Assembly (NCBI RefSeq): GCF_004212635.1
Contig: NZ_PSRT01000010.1
Span: 33,703 to 97,702 of the forward strand
DNA: 64,000 bases
DNA from: Bradyrhizobium genosp. SA-3
GTDB lineage: Bacteria > Pseudomonadota > Alphaproteobacteria > Rhizobiales > Xanthobacteraceae
Reading direction: 5' to 3'
Below, piece by piece: positions 35,546 to 44,267 of the stretch. How positions within the stretch are numbered: position 1 is the first letter of the stretch; every line of letters begins with the position of its first letter. The position numbers and the translations under genes are program-made. The notes under the pieces are model-generated. The model was not told the DNA's origin. It saw nothing but the letters and a program-made list of their open reading frames with translations, and made no database searches.

Positions 35546-36151
35546 ATGTCCCATGCCATCCCTCCGGTCATTGTCGCGATTGTCGCAAGCTCATGTCTGT
35601 TGGTCCTGGCGCAAGCAGGCGGCGCAAATGCAGGGTCCGCGGGAGCGGGCATGGGGACAGGGGCGGGTAGCGCCGGCGGGTCGGCACCTTCTGGAATGGG
35701 GACGAGTGCAGGTAATGCGGGTGGCTCGGCGCCCCCAGGGATGGGGACGAAAGACACCTCCCCCGGCGGAAATCTGGACACCAACAGCCAATCGACAAAT
35801 CCGAACGTTCAGCCCGCCACGCCTGCGAAGTCGCGCTCGGCAGCCCAGGCCGCGAGAAATGCCGGGGTTGGTCATGCCCAAAACGGTCTGCCGATCGGCG
35901 CGATTGGGAGCGGCACGAGCAATGAGGATCAAATGACCACTGGCCTGGCGTCCTCCCGAAACAGATCGGCAACACAGGCTCAAGGTGGTTCAGAAGGTCA
36001 GCCAGGGAGAGGCGCGAGCCTTTCGGACCAGATCAGCCGGCCGCGAGCCGCACGAGCTGGCGACAAGATGCTGGACGCCAACGCACAGGTCGAGCGACGA
36101 ACAACTGTGTCGCCCAGACGCGTTCCGAGCCCGACGGGGCCAGGCTTGTAG
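35546..36151 (+). CDS. Secreted Gly/Ser-rich protein with short tandem repeats
   Basis: A 201-residue exported protein of low complexity. A signal peptide (VIVAIVASSCLLVLAQAGGA) is followed by repeats of about 15 residues of the form AGxAGGSAPxGMGT (about 33-68), then a Ser/Asn/Gln-rich disordered region and a basic tail ending PRRVPSPTGPGL. GGAG lies eight bases before ATG 35546; an earlier in-frame ATG (35519) has no support. No known domain. It could be an envelope-associated or secreted filler protein; function unknown. Confidence 0.65.
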   Translation: MSHAIPPVIVAIVASSCLLVLAQAGGANAGSAGAGMGTGAGSAGGSAPSGMGTSAGNAGGSAPPGMGTKDTSPGGNLDTNSQSTNPNVQPATPAKSRSAAQAARNAGVGHAQNGLPIGAIGSGTSNEDQMTTGLASSRNRSATQAQGGSEGQPGRGASLSDQISRPRAARAGDKMLDANAQVERRTTVSPRRVPSPTGPGL

Positions 36152-36590
36152 TCCGCGAGCGAAGCGGCGAAGAGACACGATCGGCGCAATGGATCATCGC
36201 GCCCCTCGGAGTCCAGAATCCGGCGCCTAACCAATCGGCCACCGCGCATTGATTGGTGGAGGAGTTGGTACCCGAGCACATCCTCTCGATTGAGCGACTA
36301 GCCAAGAACGCGAAAACAACCCCATGCACAGTAGCTAAGTGCTGCTGGTACAATGTCTTCTGCATTCGTCGCGAAATCCGGTTGACGCGTCGGGCAAAAC
36401 AGTGGCATTCTGCCATTCTTCGGAAAATCCGTTGCGGAGAAAACTGCTGCTGGCCATGGGGTGACGGGCTTAACCCCCGTAATTGGCCGGGGTCGCGGGC
36501 CGTCAGCCGGCCAGGCCGCTAACGTGGAATTAATCCAAAAAGCCCACAATTTTAGACAGTTGTGTTTGGGTGCTGCGTAAAGGAGTCGTC
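36152..36590. other. Intergenic region without a convincing gene
   Basis: More AT-rich than its surroundings. The segment 36440-36520 has several GC hairpins (for example GGCCGG ... CCGGCC) but no T-tract. It contains the upstream region of the gene at 36591. Confidence 0.4.
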
Positions 36591-37310
36591 GTGAGGACGT
36601 TCCAGGGGCGGCTTCCTTTTGCTCGCTCATTGGGGTCAATGCACGTGACCACGACTTTCGAAACGGAAGGCTTCGCCGAAGAGCTCGACCCTGCAGCACT
36701 TGCAGCCGCCGCAGCAGCAGCGCATGAGCCCGCAGCCGCGGAAGCTCCAGTGCCGATCAAGCGGTCCAGCCGGAAATCGGTCCTGGCCCTGTCGGTGTGT
36801 GCCCTGGCCATCAATGGCTCGGCGGCGATCTACACATCGCCGTCTGGTTTTTCGTCGCTGAATGTTAGCAGCTTGGCTGACCTGTTTCCGCGCCAGGAAG
36901 CTTCCGCGCCAAAGCCGGATCCGGTTGTCGCTGCTTTGAAGGACATTCAGTCGACCCAGCAGCAACAGACTGCTTTGCTGAAGGAGAGCAAAGACTCGGT
37001 GCAGCAAAATGCAGCTCTGCTGCAGCAGGATTCAATGGTGCTCCTGTCTCTGCGCCAGAGCATCACGGACGAACGGATCGATGTGAGGAAGATTTCTTCG
37101 CAGCTTTCGACGCTGATTGCGAAGGTCGACTCGCTGCAAAGCGCAATGATGTCGGATGTCACGTCCTCCATTCGAAGAGCGCATGCTCGCTATGGGCTAT
37201 CCTCGGTGATGCGCAAACGGATCGCTCGGGAATCGAAACCTGTGGGGCCCGTTTCGGTTGGAGGAGCTCCGCTGAGCATGCCGGCTACGGTTTCAGTCCC
37301 GGAAAGCTGA
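36591..37310 (+). CDS. Membrane-anchored coiled-coil protein, unknown function
   Basis: A 239-residue protein. A cytoplasmic Ala-rich N-terminus (PAALAAAAAAAHEPAAAEAP) leads to one membrane helix (SVLALSVCALAINGSAAIYT, about 64-83). A long Gln/Ser-rich coiled coil follows (about 110-185; IQSTQQQQTALLKESKDSVQ), then a basic tail. GTG 36591 follows AAGGAG at five bases and is preferred to a GTG seven codons earlier. The topology suggests a periplasmic coiled coil. Similar Bradyrhizobium hypotheticals exist from memory; function is unknown. Confidence 0.7.
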   Translation: MRTFQGRLPFARSLGSMHVTTTFETEGFAEELDPAALAAAAAAAHEPAAAEAPVPIKRSSRKSVLALSVCALAINGSAAIYTSPSGFSSLNVSSLADLFPRQEASAPKPDPVVAALKDIQSTQQQQTALLKESKDSVQQNAALLQQDSMVLLSLRQSITDERIDVRKISSQLSTLIAKVDSLQSAMMSDVTSSIRRAHARYGLSSVMRKRIARESKPVGPVSVGGAPLSMPATVSVPES

Positions 37311-37761
37311 AGAGGCGTCTAGCAAATCACTTGGGGCCATATCGGCGCGAACCCAGTATCGCGAAGGGGCCCATGCTCGTGCGCTGGCGACTGATCGCCG
37401 CCGGCATCAAGTCATGACCCCATGCCTCATGGACGGTTCTTTCCGGAGTTTCTCGAGCTGGGCCAGATAGTCCTTCATTTGCAATGACTCCGTTCCCCGT
37501 AATGGAACGCTACAGGCAATGTCCGAAAGCGAACAGACGTGATTGCCGATTTTTCCTAGCCTTCGATGGGCTTTGGCCTTCCCCAAAGGTCCAAGCACCT
37601 CCAGCGGCCCCGGCCTCCACCCCACCCAAAAGCCCCCACGGCCGGGGCCGTCACTAAAGCGCAGCACTTTCAATCGGAACCACCGCCTCGCCACCGCATT
37701 ACTTGCTTGCATAATTATCCCGGTCATCCGGGTGGGTCTTTGGGTGTCGTGGGGGCGTTTA
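37311..37761. other. Intergenic region with a GC hairpin
   Basis: No convincing gene; it contains the inverted repeat at 37605-37650 and the upstream region of the small gene at 37762. Confidence 0.4.
37605..37650. repeat. Perfect 11-bp inverted repeat
   Basis: CGGCCCCGGCC (37605-37615) and GGCCGGGGCCG (37640-37650) enclose a 24-base loop with CCCAAAAGCCCCC, the motif also in the loop at 31767-31800. Confidence 0.5.
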
Positions 37762-38001
37762 ATGGGCGCTTGTGATCGCACCGCTGTTCTGAAGCAGCGC
37801 GTTGACGAGCTTGTTTCCGGGCTTTCCGAGTTAGAAAATTTGCGATCCCGCGTGATCGCAGCCGAGCACATGCAACAGGGGCGGAGCGTCGATCGCAACC
37901 CGGCCGCAGCAACTCGCCGGACTGCTAAACCCAAATCATCATCGGTAAAACCCGATCGGCCAAAGAAGCACTTGGCGCGGCCGCCCAGGGTCGAGCATTG
38001 A
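37762..38001 (+). CDS. Small coiled-coil hypothetical protein
   Basis: A 79-residue protein: MGACDRTAVLKQRVDELVSG and LSELENLRSRVIAAEHMQQG form a heptad-like helix, followed by a Lys/Pro-rich basic tail. GGGGG lies about eight bases before the ATG. The frame extends upstream, but that part is low-quality. Moderate support only. Confidence 0.45.
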   Translation: MGACDRTAVLKQRVDELVSGLSELENLRSRVIAAEHMQQGRSVDRNPAAATRRTAKPKSSSVKPDRPKKHLARPPRVEH

Positions 38002-38030
38002 CTGATCTGAGGCCTGGTTTCCACATCCAG

Positions 38031-38189
38031 TCACATGGGGCCAAAGGCGCTCGCGAGCCCGATGGTGATCGGGACCAGCGCAACGATTGTCCATAGGGCA
38101 GGCGAACTGGAGGACAGGCCGGCGAAAAAGATCAAGACACCGAAGCCGACGAGGGCCACCGAGATGGCGTATGCGAGCGCTTTTTCCAT
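38031..38189 (-). CDS. Small membrane protein (two helices)
   Basis: A 52-residue protein, MEKALAYAISVALVGFGVLI followed by FFAGLSSSSPALWTIVALVP and ITIGLASAFGPM: two hydrophobic helices and little else. The frame upstream of this ATG is not protein-like. Similar small membrane proteins occur in Rhizobiales. No function. Confidence 0.45.
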   Translation of the reverse strand: MEKALAYAISVALVGFGVLIFFAGLSSSSPALWTIVALVPITIGLASAFGPM

Positions 38190-38623
38190 CGTTTGATCCA
38201 CGAGGAGCACTGGATGGATTGCGCTTGTAGGATTCCCGGCCGGTCGAAACGTTCCTATGCCGACAAGCGGTGGATGGGCACCTTTGAGCCTTTGACCCGT
38301 CACGACCCAGGTGCCGCCTCGACGCGCGCAATTCTGCGCCAAGCGGGGTGAGCCATGCCTGAAATGAGATTCCTGACAGATGAGGAAGCTCAAGCTGTAT
38401 TACAGGCCTGAGGTATGATCGGACACCGAGGGAGTTTTACTAGGAAGTTACTGCGACATTGCGCTGGGGCCACCCCGTTCCGCGACTCATTAAGTGCACT
38501 ACCCGCATCTCTATCGCGTTCGATCGAGATGCTTTCAGCGCCGACCCGCGAATGAACGACTTCGTCTGGACGCGGTAAGCCTTACCACAATGCCGCCAGC
38601 CGCGCCCGTCGTGTCCGGCAGAT
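38190..38623. other. Intergenic region without a visible gene
   Basis: No credible coding sequence, RNA hairpin with a T-tract or repeat was seen on either strand. Confidence 0.4.
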
Positions 38624-38998
38624 TTACTTCTTCTCGGGAAATTCGCGTGCGTAGGTGGCCGAGCCAAGATTTGAATTACCGGGCCCAAATGCAGTGACGG
38701 TGATTTGATAGGAATGGCTGCCGCTCGGCGGGCTCGGGGGCGAATAGTTGTTCAGTGCTCCACAAGCTATCGTGGACTGTCCCTTGTACGGGACCGTCCC
38801 CCCACCATGATTGTAGCTGGGGACCTGAAGATCAACCATGTGGAATTGCAGGGTAACCGTTCCCTTTGGCACACCGGTCAATGCGAACACTGGAGAGCCG
38901 AGGCCACACCATCGAAAGCTCATCGAGAATGCCGATGCATTCGCAGTGCTCAAAACCAACATGGCCGTCGCGCACACAGTCAACCGAATACGCATCAT
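38624..38998 (-). CDS. Secreted PEBP-like (YbhB/YbcL-type) protein
   Basis: A 124-residue exported protein: signal peptide MRIRLTVCATAMLVLSTANA, then FSMSFRWCGLGSPVFALTGV, PKGTVTLQFHMVDLQVPSYN and HGGGTVPYKGQSTIACGALN. This resembles the phosphatidylethanolamine-binding protein fold (DxDxPxxxHGGG, GAL..Y.PPSPPSG.HSY). The usual DPDAP motif is changed to VDLQVP, so ligand binding is uncertain. GGAGGGGGAA precedes the tandem ATG pair. Standalone gene. Confidence 0.7.
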   Translation of the reverse strand: MMRIRLTVCATAMLVLSTANASAFSMSFRWCGLGSPVFALTGVPKGTVTLQFHMVDLQVPSYNHGGGTVPYKGQSTIACGALNNYSPPSPPSGSHSYQITVTAFGPGNSNLGSATYAREFPEKK

Positions 38999-39133
38999 TT
39001 CCCCCTCCAGAGTTCCGGACGATCGAAGTTGATTCGGTTCGCCGCCGCAACTCGATATCGGTAGTCAGCCGCCAGAGGGCAAGCTTGGCTGCTACGGTAA
39101 ACGACCGCCCGCCAGTTCACGCTGGCGGTCTCC

Positions 39134-39526
39134 TCAATAATAATAGTAGGAACGATGTCTGGGGCGGCGTTCATAGCCGCCGTAGTAGCCCTGTCGGCCC
39201 TGCTGAAACTGCGGCGGCACCGTACCGTTGGGGTAGCATTGACCATCCCGAATATCGACGTCTGCGCCGTGACCACAGGGGACTCGATATCTGCCGTAGC
39301 CTCCGCCACCGCGATAATAGTACTGCCGCGCAGCCTGCTCCTGAGGAGGAAGGTATCCGTTTGGATAGCACATGCCGTCACGGGCGCTCACGTCCCAGCC
39401 GTGGCCGCATGGAGGCGGGTGAACGGGGACACCGTATTGGACGGTTTGAATCTCCGGTGGAGTGTCTTGCACCACCACGGTCCCGAGGTGAAGGGCGAGG
39501 GCAGCCGCGGCAATGCTGATGATCAT
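39134..39526 (-). CDS. Secreted protein with two Cys-His-Gly repeats
   Basis: A 130-residue protein with a signal peptide (MIISIAAAALALHLGTVVVQ). It has an internal duplication: CGHGWDVSARDGMCYPNGYL and CGHGADVDIRDGQCYPNGTV about 43 residues apart. Each is CGHGxDVxxRDGxCYPNGxxPPQ followed by Gln/Tyr/Gly-rich sequence; the tail ends YYYY. The paired cysteines probably form one disulphide per repeat. AGGGAGA lies seven bases before ATG 39526. Bradyrhizobium-type secreted protein; function unknown. Confidence 0.7.
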   Translation of the reverse strand: MIISIAAAALALHLGTVVVQDTPPEIQTVQYGVPVHPPPCGHGWDVSARDGMCYPNGYLPPQEQAARQYYYRGGGGYGRYRVPCGHGADVDIRDGQCYPNGTVPPQFQQGRQGYYGGYERRPRHRSYYYY

Positions 39527-40058
39527 GATCCGTCTCCCTCTGCGCACAATGTCACGGACGCGCTGAATACCCGATGAACGGCGAGCAGATCCCGAGTCCA
39601 GTGACGAACAGCGCGAAGCATACCGCCATCAAAGCGGCATCGTAAGTACTTCGCAAATTATCAATTCCTTGGACTGCGGAACGCGAGCGGGCTATTGCCC
39701 CTTCGATGGCTCAAAAACTCAGGCGGCTTCTCGACGAAGTAGGTCCTCGCCAATTTCCGAAACAGAATGCATCGATCGCAGGCGAAATTACGGAAATTAC
39801 GAAATTACGGTGACACTGCAACTTAACCGGAAGGCTCGCTGGTTCACGCCGGCGGGCCCCTGCGCTACAATCTACGAGCGATCGGGAGCCGCCGCCATCG
39901 CGTCGATCGCCGATAATTAAGCTGGCTATCGACAAACGTGAGTACTCTGGGGCCGTGGTGCCGAGCGTCCGCCACTTTTGCATTTCTGGCTCCGGCGCGA
40001 AGCATTCCGATCTTTTCCTTGCAATGATTAGATCATCCTTCATGTAGGGAGTTATTTA
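39527..40058. other. Intergenic region with a short tandem repeat
   Basis: No convincing gene. GAAATTACG occurs three times in tandem at 39784-39809. Otherwise it is unremarkable, with somewhat lower GC than the chromosome average. Confidence 0.45.
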
Positions 40059-40280
40059 ATGATTAGGCTGATTTCAATTGCTTCCCTCACTCTGGCTCTG
40101 ACCACCGGCGCTGGACAGGCGCAGCAGAGCACGCCTCGCGGAGGCTCCCCCCAAAGTTTGGAAAGATGCAAGCAGCTTGCTAGCGAACGTGGTTTCTCGA
40201 GTGCGGGTGGGATTATGAAAGGACAAGGTCGCGCAAAGCGAGAGTTTGTGATCAATTGCATGCGCGGAAAGCAAATCTAG
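40059..40280 (+). CDS. Small secreted protein
   Basis: A 73-residue protein with a signal peptide (MIRLISIASLTLALTTGAGQ) and a mature part RGGSPQSLERCKQLASERGF then AKREFVINCMRGKQI. Its CxxLAxERGF...FVxxCMRG pattern is a widespread small Bradyrhizobium family (from memory). Two cysteines may pair. AGGGAG lies seven bases before the ATG. Function unknown. Confidence 0.75.
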   Translation: MIRLISIASLTLALTTGAGQAQQSTPRGGSPQSLERCKQLASERGFSSAGGIMKGQGRAKREFVINCMRGKQI

Positions 40281-40668
40281 GCGAGTCGAACGGGACATCT
40301 TGCGGCTCGCCGGTCCACGCTGGCGGCTGTCCCACTCGTCCTAAAACAAGACGCTGCCGGGCTCGAAATACATGTCCCGGCAGCGTTTCATTCTCAAACT
40401 GAGCACTGAAATCCCAGTTGGTTTCGACTGTGCAACGGGCATGCCACATGTGTGACACGGCCCGCCAGCTACGGGCGGGCCCTTCTGGTCCATCGTACAG
40501 TTCTCATGCGCGGTCGGCTGCTGTCCGTATCTGACCCTCAGTGTCCTAACTTGATTTTGGGAGTGTCCTAATTCATTCTCAGTACTGCCAACATTCAACG
40601 AGCTCTGTTCACGCACGACGATTGGTGAGGGGCGCTCCAGGCCGGGACCCTTCGCCCCCGATGATGTC
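40281..40668. other. Intergenic region with a hairpin
   Basis: No convincing gene; it holds the hairpin at 40351-40388. Confidence 0.4.
40351..40388 (+). terminator. Terminator-like hairpin
   Basis: ACGCTGCCGGG - 14 bases - CCCGGCAGCGT followed by TT(C). It lies 71 bases after the small secreted gene and is a possible terminator for it. Confidence 0.5.
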
Positions 40669-40944
40669 ATGAAAGGCATGCAAGCCCACTTAGAACTACT
40701 TCGCGGGCAAATCGCAGAATGCGAGCGCATGCAGAAGGCCGCAAAGAGTCAGCTCCAGCGCAACGTGTTCGCAACGCTGCTCGCGCGCTACAGGGCTATC
40801 GCGGTCGAACTGGAAGAAGCGATAGCAAAGATGCCTCCTCCAAACACTTTCCGAGATCGCACCAAGCAAGCGCGGCAAGCTGCCAAAGAGTACGGCGATG
40901 ACCAAAGGAAGCTAGCCAAGAAGCTCCGCCGCAAAACCCGGTGA
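40669..40944 (+). CDS. Small basic coiled-coil protein
   Basis: A 91-residue protein with an uninterrupted helical pattern: MKGMQAHLELLRGQIAECER, then LLARYRAIAVELEEAIAKMP, and a Lys/Arg-rich tail. It could be a DNA-associated or assembly protein, but nothing specific is visible. ATG 40669 or 40678 may be the start. Confidence 0.6.
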   Translation: MKGMQAHLELLRGQIAECERMQKAAKSQLQRNVFATLLARYRAIAVELEEAIAKMPPPNTFRDRTKQARQAAKEYGDDQRKLAKKLRRKTR

Positions 40945-41017
40945 CAACGCATTAGGTTGGGAATGCTGATCAATCCCGTGCCCAACCGTGGCCAGAGACT
41001 ATTAGCCGGAAAGCTTT

Positions 41018-41093
41018 TGGTGAGCGCGCTGGGGCTCGAACCCAGGACCCCGTGATTAAAAGTCACGTGCTCTACCGGCTGAGCTACGCGCTC
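41018..41093 (-). tRNA. tRNA-Lys (anticodon TTT)
   Basis: The minus strand folds as a complete cloverleaf. The acceptor is GAGCGCG/CGCGCTC, the D arm GCTC...GAGC, and the anticodon arm CGTGA-CTTTTAA-TCACG with anticodon TTT. The T arm is CTGGG-TTCGAGC-CCCAG, and the discriminator A plus an encoded CCA (41020-41018) complete it. 76 nt. Confidence 0.97.
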
Positions 41094-41384
41094 CCATGGC
41101 CGCTGATGGCTCGAAGACGGACGCCATCGTGTTCGGTCATTTCGAGAAGCATGTCTTGCCGCCACGCTCGACTTGCGTTGCGGGGAAAACCGGCTGTTTC
41201 CGGATCATGCTGTCGGCCCGCGCTGTGTAGGGGGATGGGGCGCGGAGGTCAATAGTGCGGGTGGGTGCCGAAGATCGCGGCAGGAGCGGGGATTCGCTCG
41301 CTGCTTCCGTTGCTTAGGTCAGGAATTTCAACCTGATTGGCGGGCCGTCATCCACGCCGAACAGCGAGGATGGCCTGCCAGCCC

Positions 41385-44051
41385 TCAGTTCGCCTCGCGC
41401 CGCACTTCGTTCGGCACCGGCTGCGGCGTACCGGGGGTCGGCAGGGCGACCGGGCGGAGGCCGATCAGCTCGGCGGAGCGGATCGCGCTGTCGCGCCAGA
41501 ACTGGAACGAGTTGATCCGGCTGAGCTCGAGGATGGCGATCGCGACGGCGGCCAGGAACGGCAGGCTTTGCAGCACCAGGACTCCGGCGAAGACGTAGAT
41601 CTCGGTGATCTGCCGGAAACTGTTGGAGGCGATCAGGACGCCGGCGCCGATCACCAGCAGGGTGCCGATCACGGCCTCCCAGAACGCCTGGAACTCGATC
41701 GACATCCTGCTAAGGCCGCCCTTGGAAGTGCGGGCGAACGCGATGTGCTCAGTGATGAGGCCCTGCGCGACCGCGCGCGACACCGTCCATTGCACGCTCA
41801 TCGCCGCGATCATGGCGCCCAGCATCTGGCCGGGCTTGATCGCGACGCGGGCGCGATACATCGACAGGAAGTGCACCAGCGACACGATGAAGGCGCCGAT
41901 GATCGGCAGCGTCAGGATCTTGTCGGGGATGGCGATGTCGGCAAAGGCGACGATCGGCACCCAGACGAGGTTGAGCAGCGCCACGACCACGCCGAGGCTT
42001 TCGGCGCCCAGCCAGTTCAGCCAACCGAGGCCATATTCGCGCTTCTGGTCGGGCGTCAACCGGCTCCTGCCGGGCAGGAACTGCCGCCAGTGCTTCTTGA
42101 CGATCTGGAGGCCGCCATAGGCCCAGCGGTGACGCTGCTTCTTGAAGGCCTCGTAGGTGTCGGGGAGCAGGCCCTGGCCGTAGCGATGGTTGGTGTAGTG
42201 GGTGGTCCAGCCGAGCTCCTGGATCGCAAGGCCGAGATCGCTGTCCTCGCAGATCGTATCCGACGACCAGCCGCCGGCCATGTCCATCGCGGCGCGGCGG
42301 ATCAGGCACATCGTGCCGTGCACGATCACGGCGTTGAGCTCGTTGCGCTGGACCATGCCGATGTCGAAGAAGCCGGCATATTCGCCGTTCATGATGTAGT
42401 GCATGATCGACAGGCCGCCGTCGCGATGCTCCTGCGGCGCCTGCACGAGGCCGACGCGCGGGTCGGCGAAAGCCGGCACGAGGTCCTTCAGCCAGTCGGG
42501 ATCGACGACATAATCGGCATCGAGGATGCCGATGATCTCGGCATCCGCCGCGGTGCGGTCCATGGCGATGCGCAGCGCGCCGGCCTTGAAGCCCTGCACC
42601 TTCTCGGCGTTGATGAACTTGAAGCGCTCACCGAGCGCGCGGCAATGGTCCTGGATCGGCTGCCAGAAGGCAGGATCCGGCGTGTTGTTGATGATGACCA
42701 CGCATTCGTAGTTCGGATAGTTCAGCCGCGACAGCGCATCGAGCGTCTGCTTCAGCATCTCGACCGGCTCGAAATAAGCGGGGATGTGGATCGAGACCTT
42801 CGGGTAGTAACTCTCCGGCACGTTCTCGACCGGCTTGTCCTTCGTGATCAGCCGCTGCGGCGGCCGGCCGAAGGCGACCGCGGCAATCTCGTCGATGCGC
42901 GCCATCGCGATGAGGACGAGGGGAACGAGCAGGATCATGCCCAGCGTCAGCGCGAAGGCCGAGCCGAAGATGAAATAATGGCTGTTCCAGAACGCGAACA
43001 CGGTGGCGGCCCAGGCGCCGACGCCGTTGGCAGTTGCCGACAGTAGGAAGGCCTGCTTCGCGGTCGGTTTTTCAAGCCGCAGGATCGGCAGCGACAGCAG
43101 GATGCCGACCAGCAGCGCGATGCCCATCAGCTTCCAATAATCAGGATTCTCCACCGGGCCGGTCCAGGCGAATTTCGGCTCGCGGCTGGCGTTGAGAATG
43201 CCCCAATACGGACCGACGCCGCCCTCGAAGAATTTCCAGGGCTGATCGATGGCTTCGACGATGTTGTATTCCATGCCGATGGCTTCGGCGCGGCTGACGA
43301 AATTGCGCAGGATCAGCGCCTGCTGGAACGGGCCCGGATCGGCGTTGCGCAAATTGTAACCCTGGCTCGGCCAGCCGAACTCGGCGATCACGATGCGCTT
43401 GCCGGGGAACAGGTTGCGCAACAGGTTATAGCGATCGACGGCCTGGTCGACGGCCTGGTCCGAGCGGAAGTTTTCCCAATAGGGCAGCACGTGGGCGGCA
43501 ATGAAATCGACGCTGGAGCCGAGGTCGGGATTGTCGCGCCAGATGTTCCAGATCTCGCCGGTCGTGACCGGCACGCGGACCGATCCCTTGACCTTCTTGA
43601 TCATGTTGATGAGGTCTTCGACCTTCTGCTCGCCGCGGTAGATCACCTCGTTGCCGACCACTACGCCGACGACGTTGCTGTTCTTGCGGGCGAGCTCGAT
43701 CGCAGCCTTGATCTCGCGCTCGTTGCGGTCCTTGTCCTTGTCGATCCAGGCGCCGACCGTGACCTTGAGGCCGAATTCGGCGGCGATCGGCGGCACCAGC
43801 TCCACACCGCCGGTGGACGAATAGAGGCGGATCGCGCGCGTCATGGTCGACAGCGTTTTCAGGTCGGCGCGGATTTTCTCGATCGTCGGGATGTTGTCGA
43901 TGTCGGGGTGGGCCGAGCCCTCGAACGGTGCGTAGGAGACGCTGGGCAAGAGGCCCTTGAAATCAGGGGCGGGTTCCTTGTCACGCAGGACTCCCCAGAG
44001 GCCGGCGTGGAGCGCGGACACAAGCAACAGAACGGCGGCGACAACGCGCAT
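41385..44051 (-). CDS. ndvB: Cyclic beta-glucan synthase NdvB (GH17-GT2 fusion)
   Basis: An 888-residue membrane glucan synthase. The N-terminal half (about 35-300) is a GH17-type domain with GNEVIYRGEQ (acid/base Glu) and VIAEFGWPSQG (nucleophile Glu). Membrane helices are followed by a family-2 glycosyltransferase domain (about 420-650) with DADYVVDPDW, CEDSDLG and the QRHRW motif, and further helices. In Bradyrhizobium japonicum ndvB encodes the polymerase for periplasmic cyclic beta-(1,3)/(1,6)-glucans, needed for osmoadaptation and nodulation. The same locus layout is seen here: ndvD next on the same strand, then divergent ndvC. The length matches. Confidence 0.9.
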   Translation of the reverse strand: MRVVAAVLLLVSALHAGLWGVLRDKEPAPDFKGLLPSVSYAPFEGSAHPDIDNIPTIEKIRADLKTLSTMTRAIRLYSSTGGVELVPPIAAEFGLKVTVGAWIDKDKDRNEREIKAAIELARKNSNVVGVVVGNEVIYRGEQKVEDLINMIKKVKGSVRVPVTTGEIWNIWRDNPDLGSSVDFIAAHVLPYWENFRSDQAVDQAVDRYNLLRNLFPGKRIVIAEFGWPSQGYNLRNADPGPFQQALILRNFVSRAEAIGMEYNIVEAIDQPWKFFEGGVGPYWGILNASREPKFAWTGPVENPDYWKLMGIALLVGILLSLPILRLEKPTAKQAFLLSATANGVGAWAATVFAFWNSHYFIFGSAFALTLGMILLVPLVLIAMARIDEIAAVAFGRPPQRLITKDKPVENVPESYYPKVSIHIPAYFEPVEMLKQTLDALSRLNYPNYECVVIINNTPDPAFWQPIQDHCRALGERFKFINAEKVQGFKAGALRIAMDRTAADAEIIGILDADYVVDPDWLKDLVPAFADPRVGLVQAPQEHRDGGLSIMHYIMNGEYAGFFDIGMVQRNELNAVIVHGTMCLIRRAAMDMAGGWSSDTICEDSDLGLAIQELGWTTHYTNHRYGQGLLPDTYEAFKKQRHRWAYGGLQIVKKHWRQFLPGRSRLTPDQKREYGLGWLNWLGAESLGVVVALLNLVWVPIVAFADIAIPDKILTLPIIGAFIVSLVHFLSMYRARVAIKPGQMLGAMIAAMSVQWTVSRAVAQGLITEHIAFARTSKGGLSRMSIEFQAFWEAVIGTLLVIGAGVLIASNSFRQITEIYVFAGVLVLQSLPFLAAVAIAILELSRINSFQFWRDSAIRSAELIGLRPVALPTPGTPQPVPNEVRREAN

Positions 44052-44267
44052 CGCGGCTAAACCACAAGGGGCTGAGGTGGCAGGGAAGCGGATCCGACCC
44101 CGAGATCCGACCGAGTCCGCGGCAAAGGGAGCATACCTCTGCCGCGCGGTTTCACAACTGTCATGGCCTCATGTCCTTATGAGGGCATGGCCTTTTCGAA
44201 CGACGCGTGGCAGTGCCAACCGTGTCTATGGCCGATCGTTCCTGAACGACAGCTGAAACGATCGCGG

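Noticed and set aside
39784..39809. GAAATTACG tandem triplet as a CRISPR or iteron array
   Set aside because: Three short copies without spacers or a replication gene; too short for either.
39669..39920. 83-codon frame in the 39.5-40.0 kb gap
   Set aside because: No ribosome-binding site and no protein-like pattern; considered chance.
41018..41093. tRNA-Lys as an integration site for an island to its left
   Set aside because: No integrase gene and no second copy of the tRNA 3' end was seen between 35 and 41 kb.
41337..43046. 569-codon frame antisense to ndvB
   Set aside because: Composition is typical of a reverse-complement frame and it conflicts with clear GT2 motifs on the other strand.
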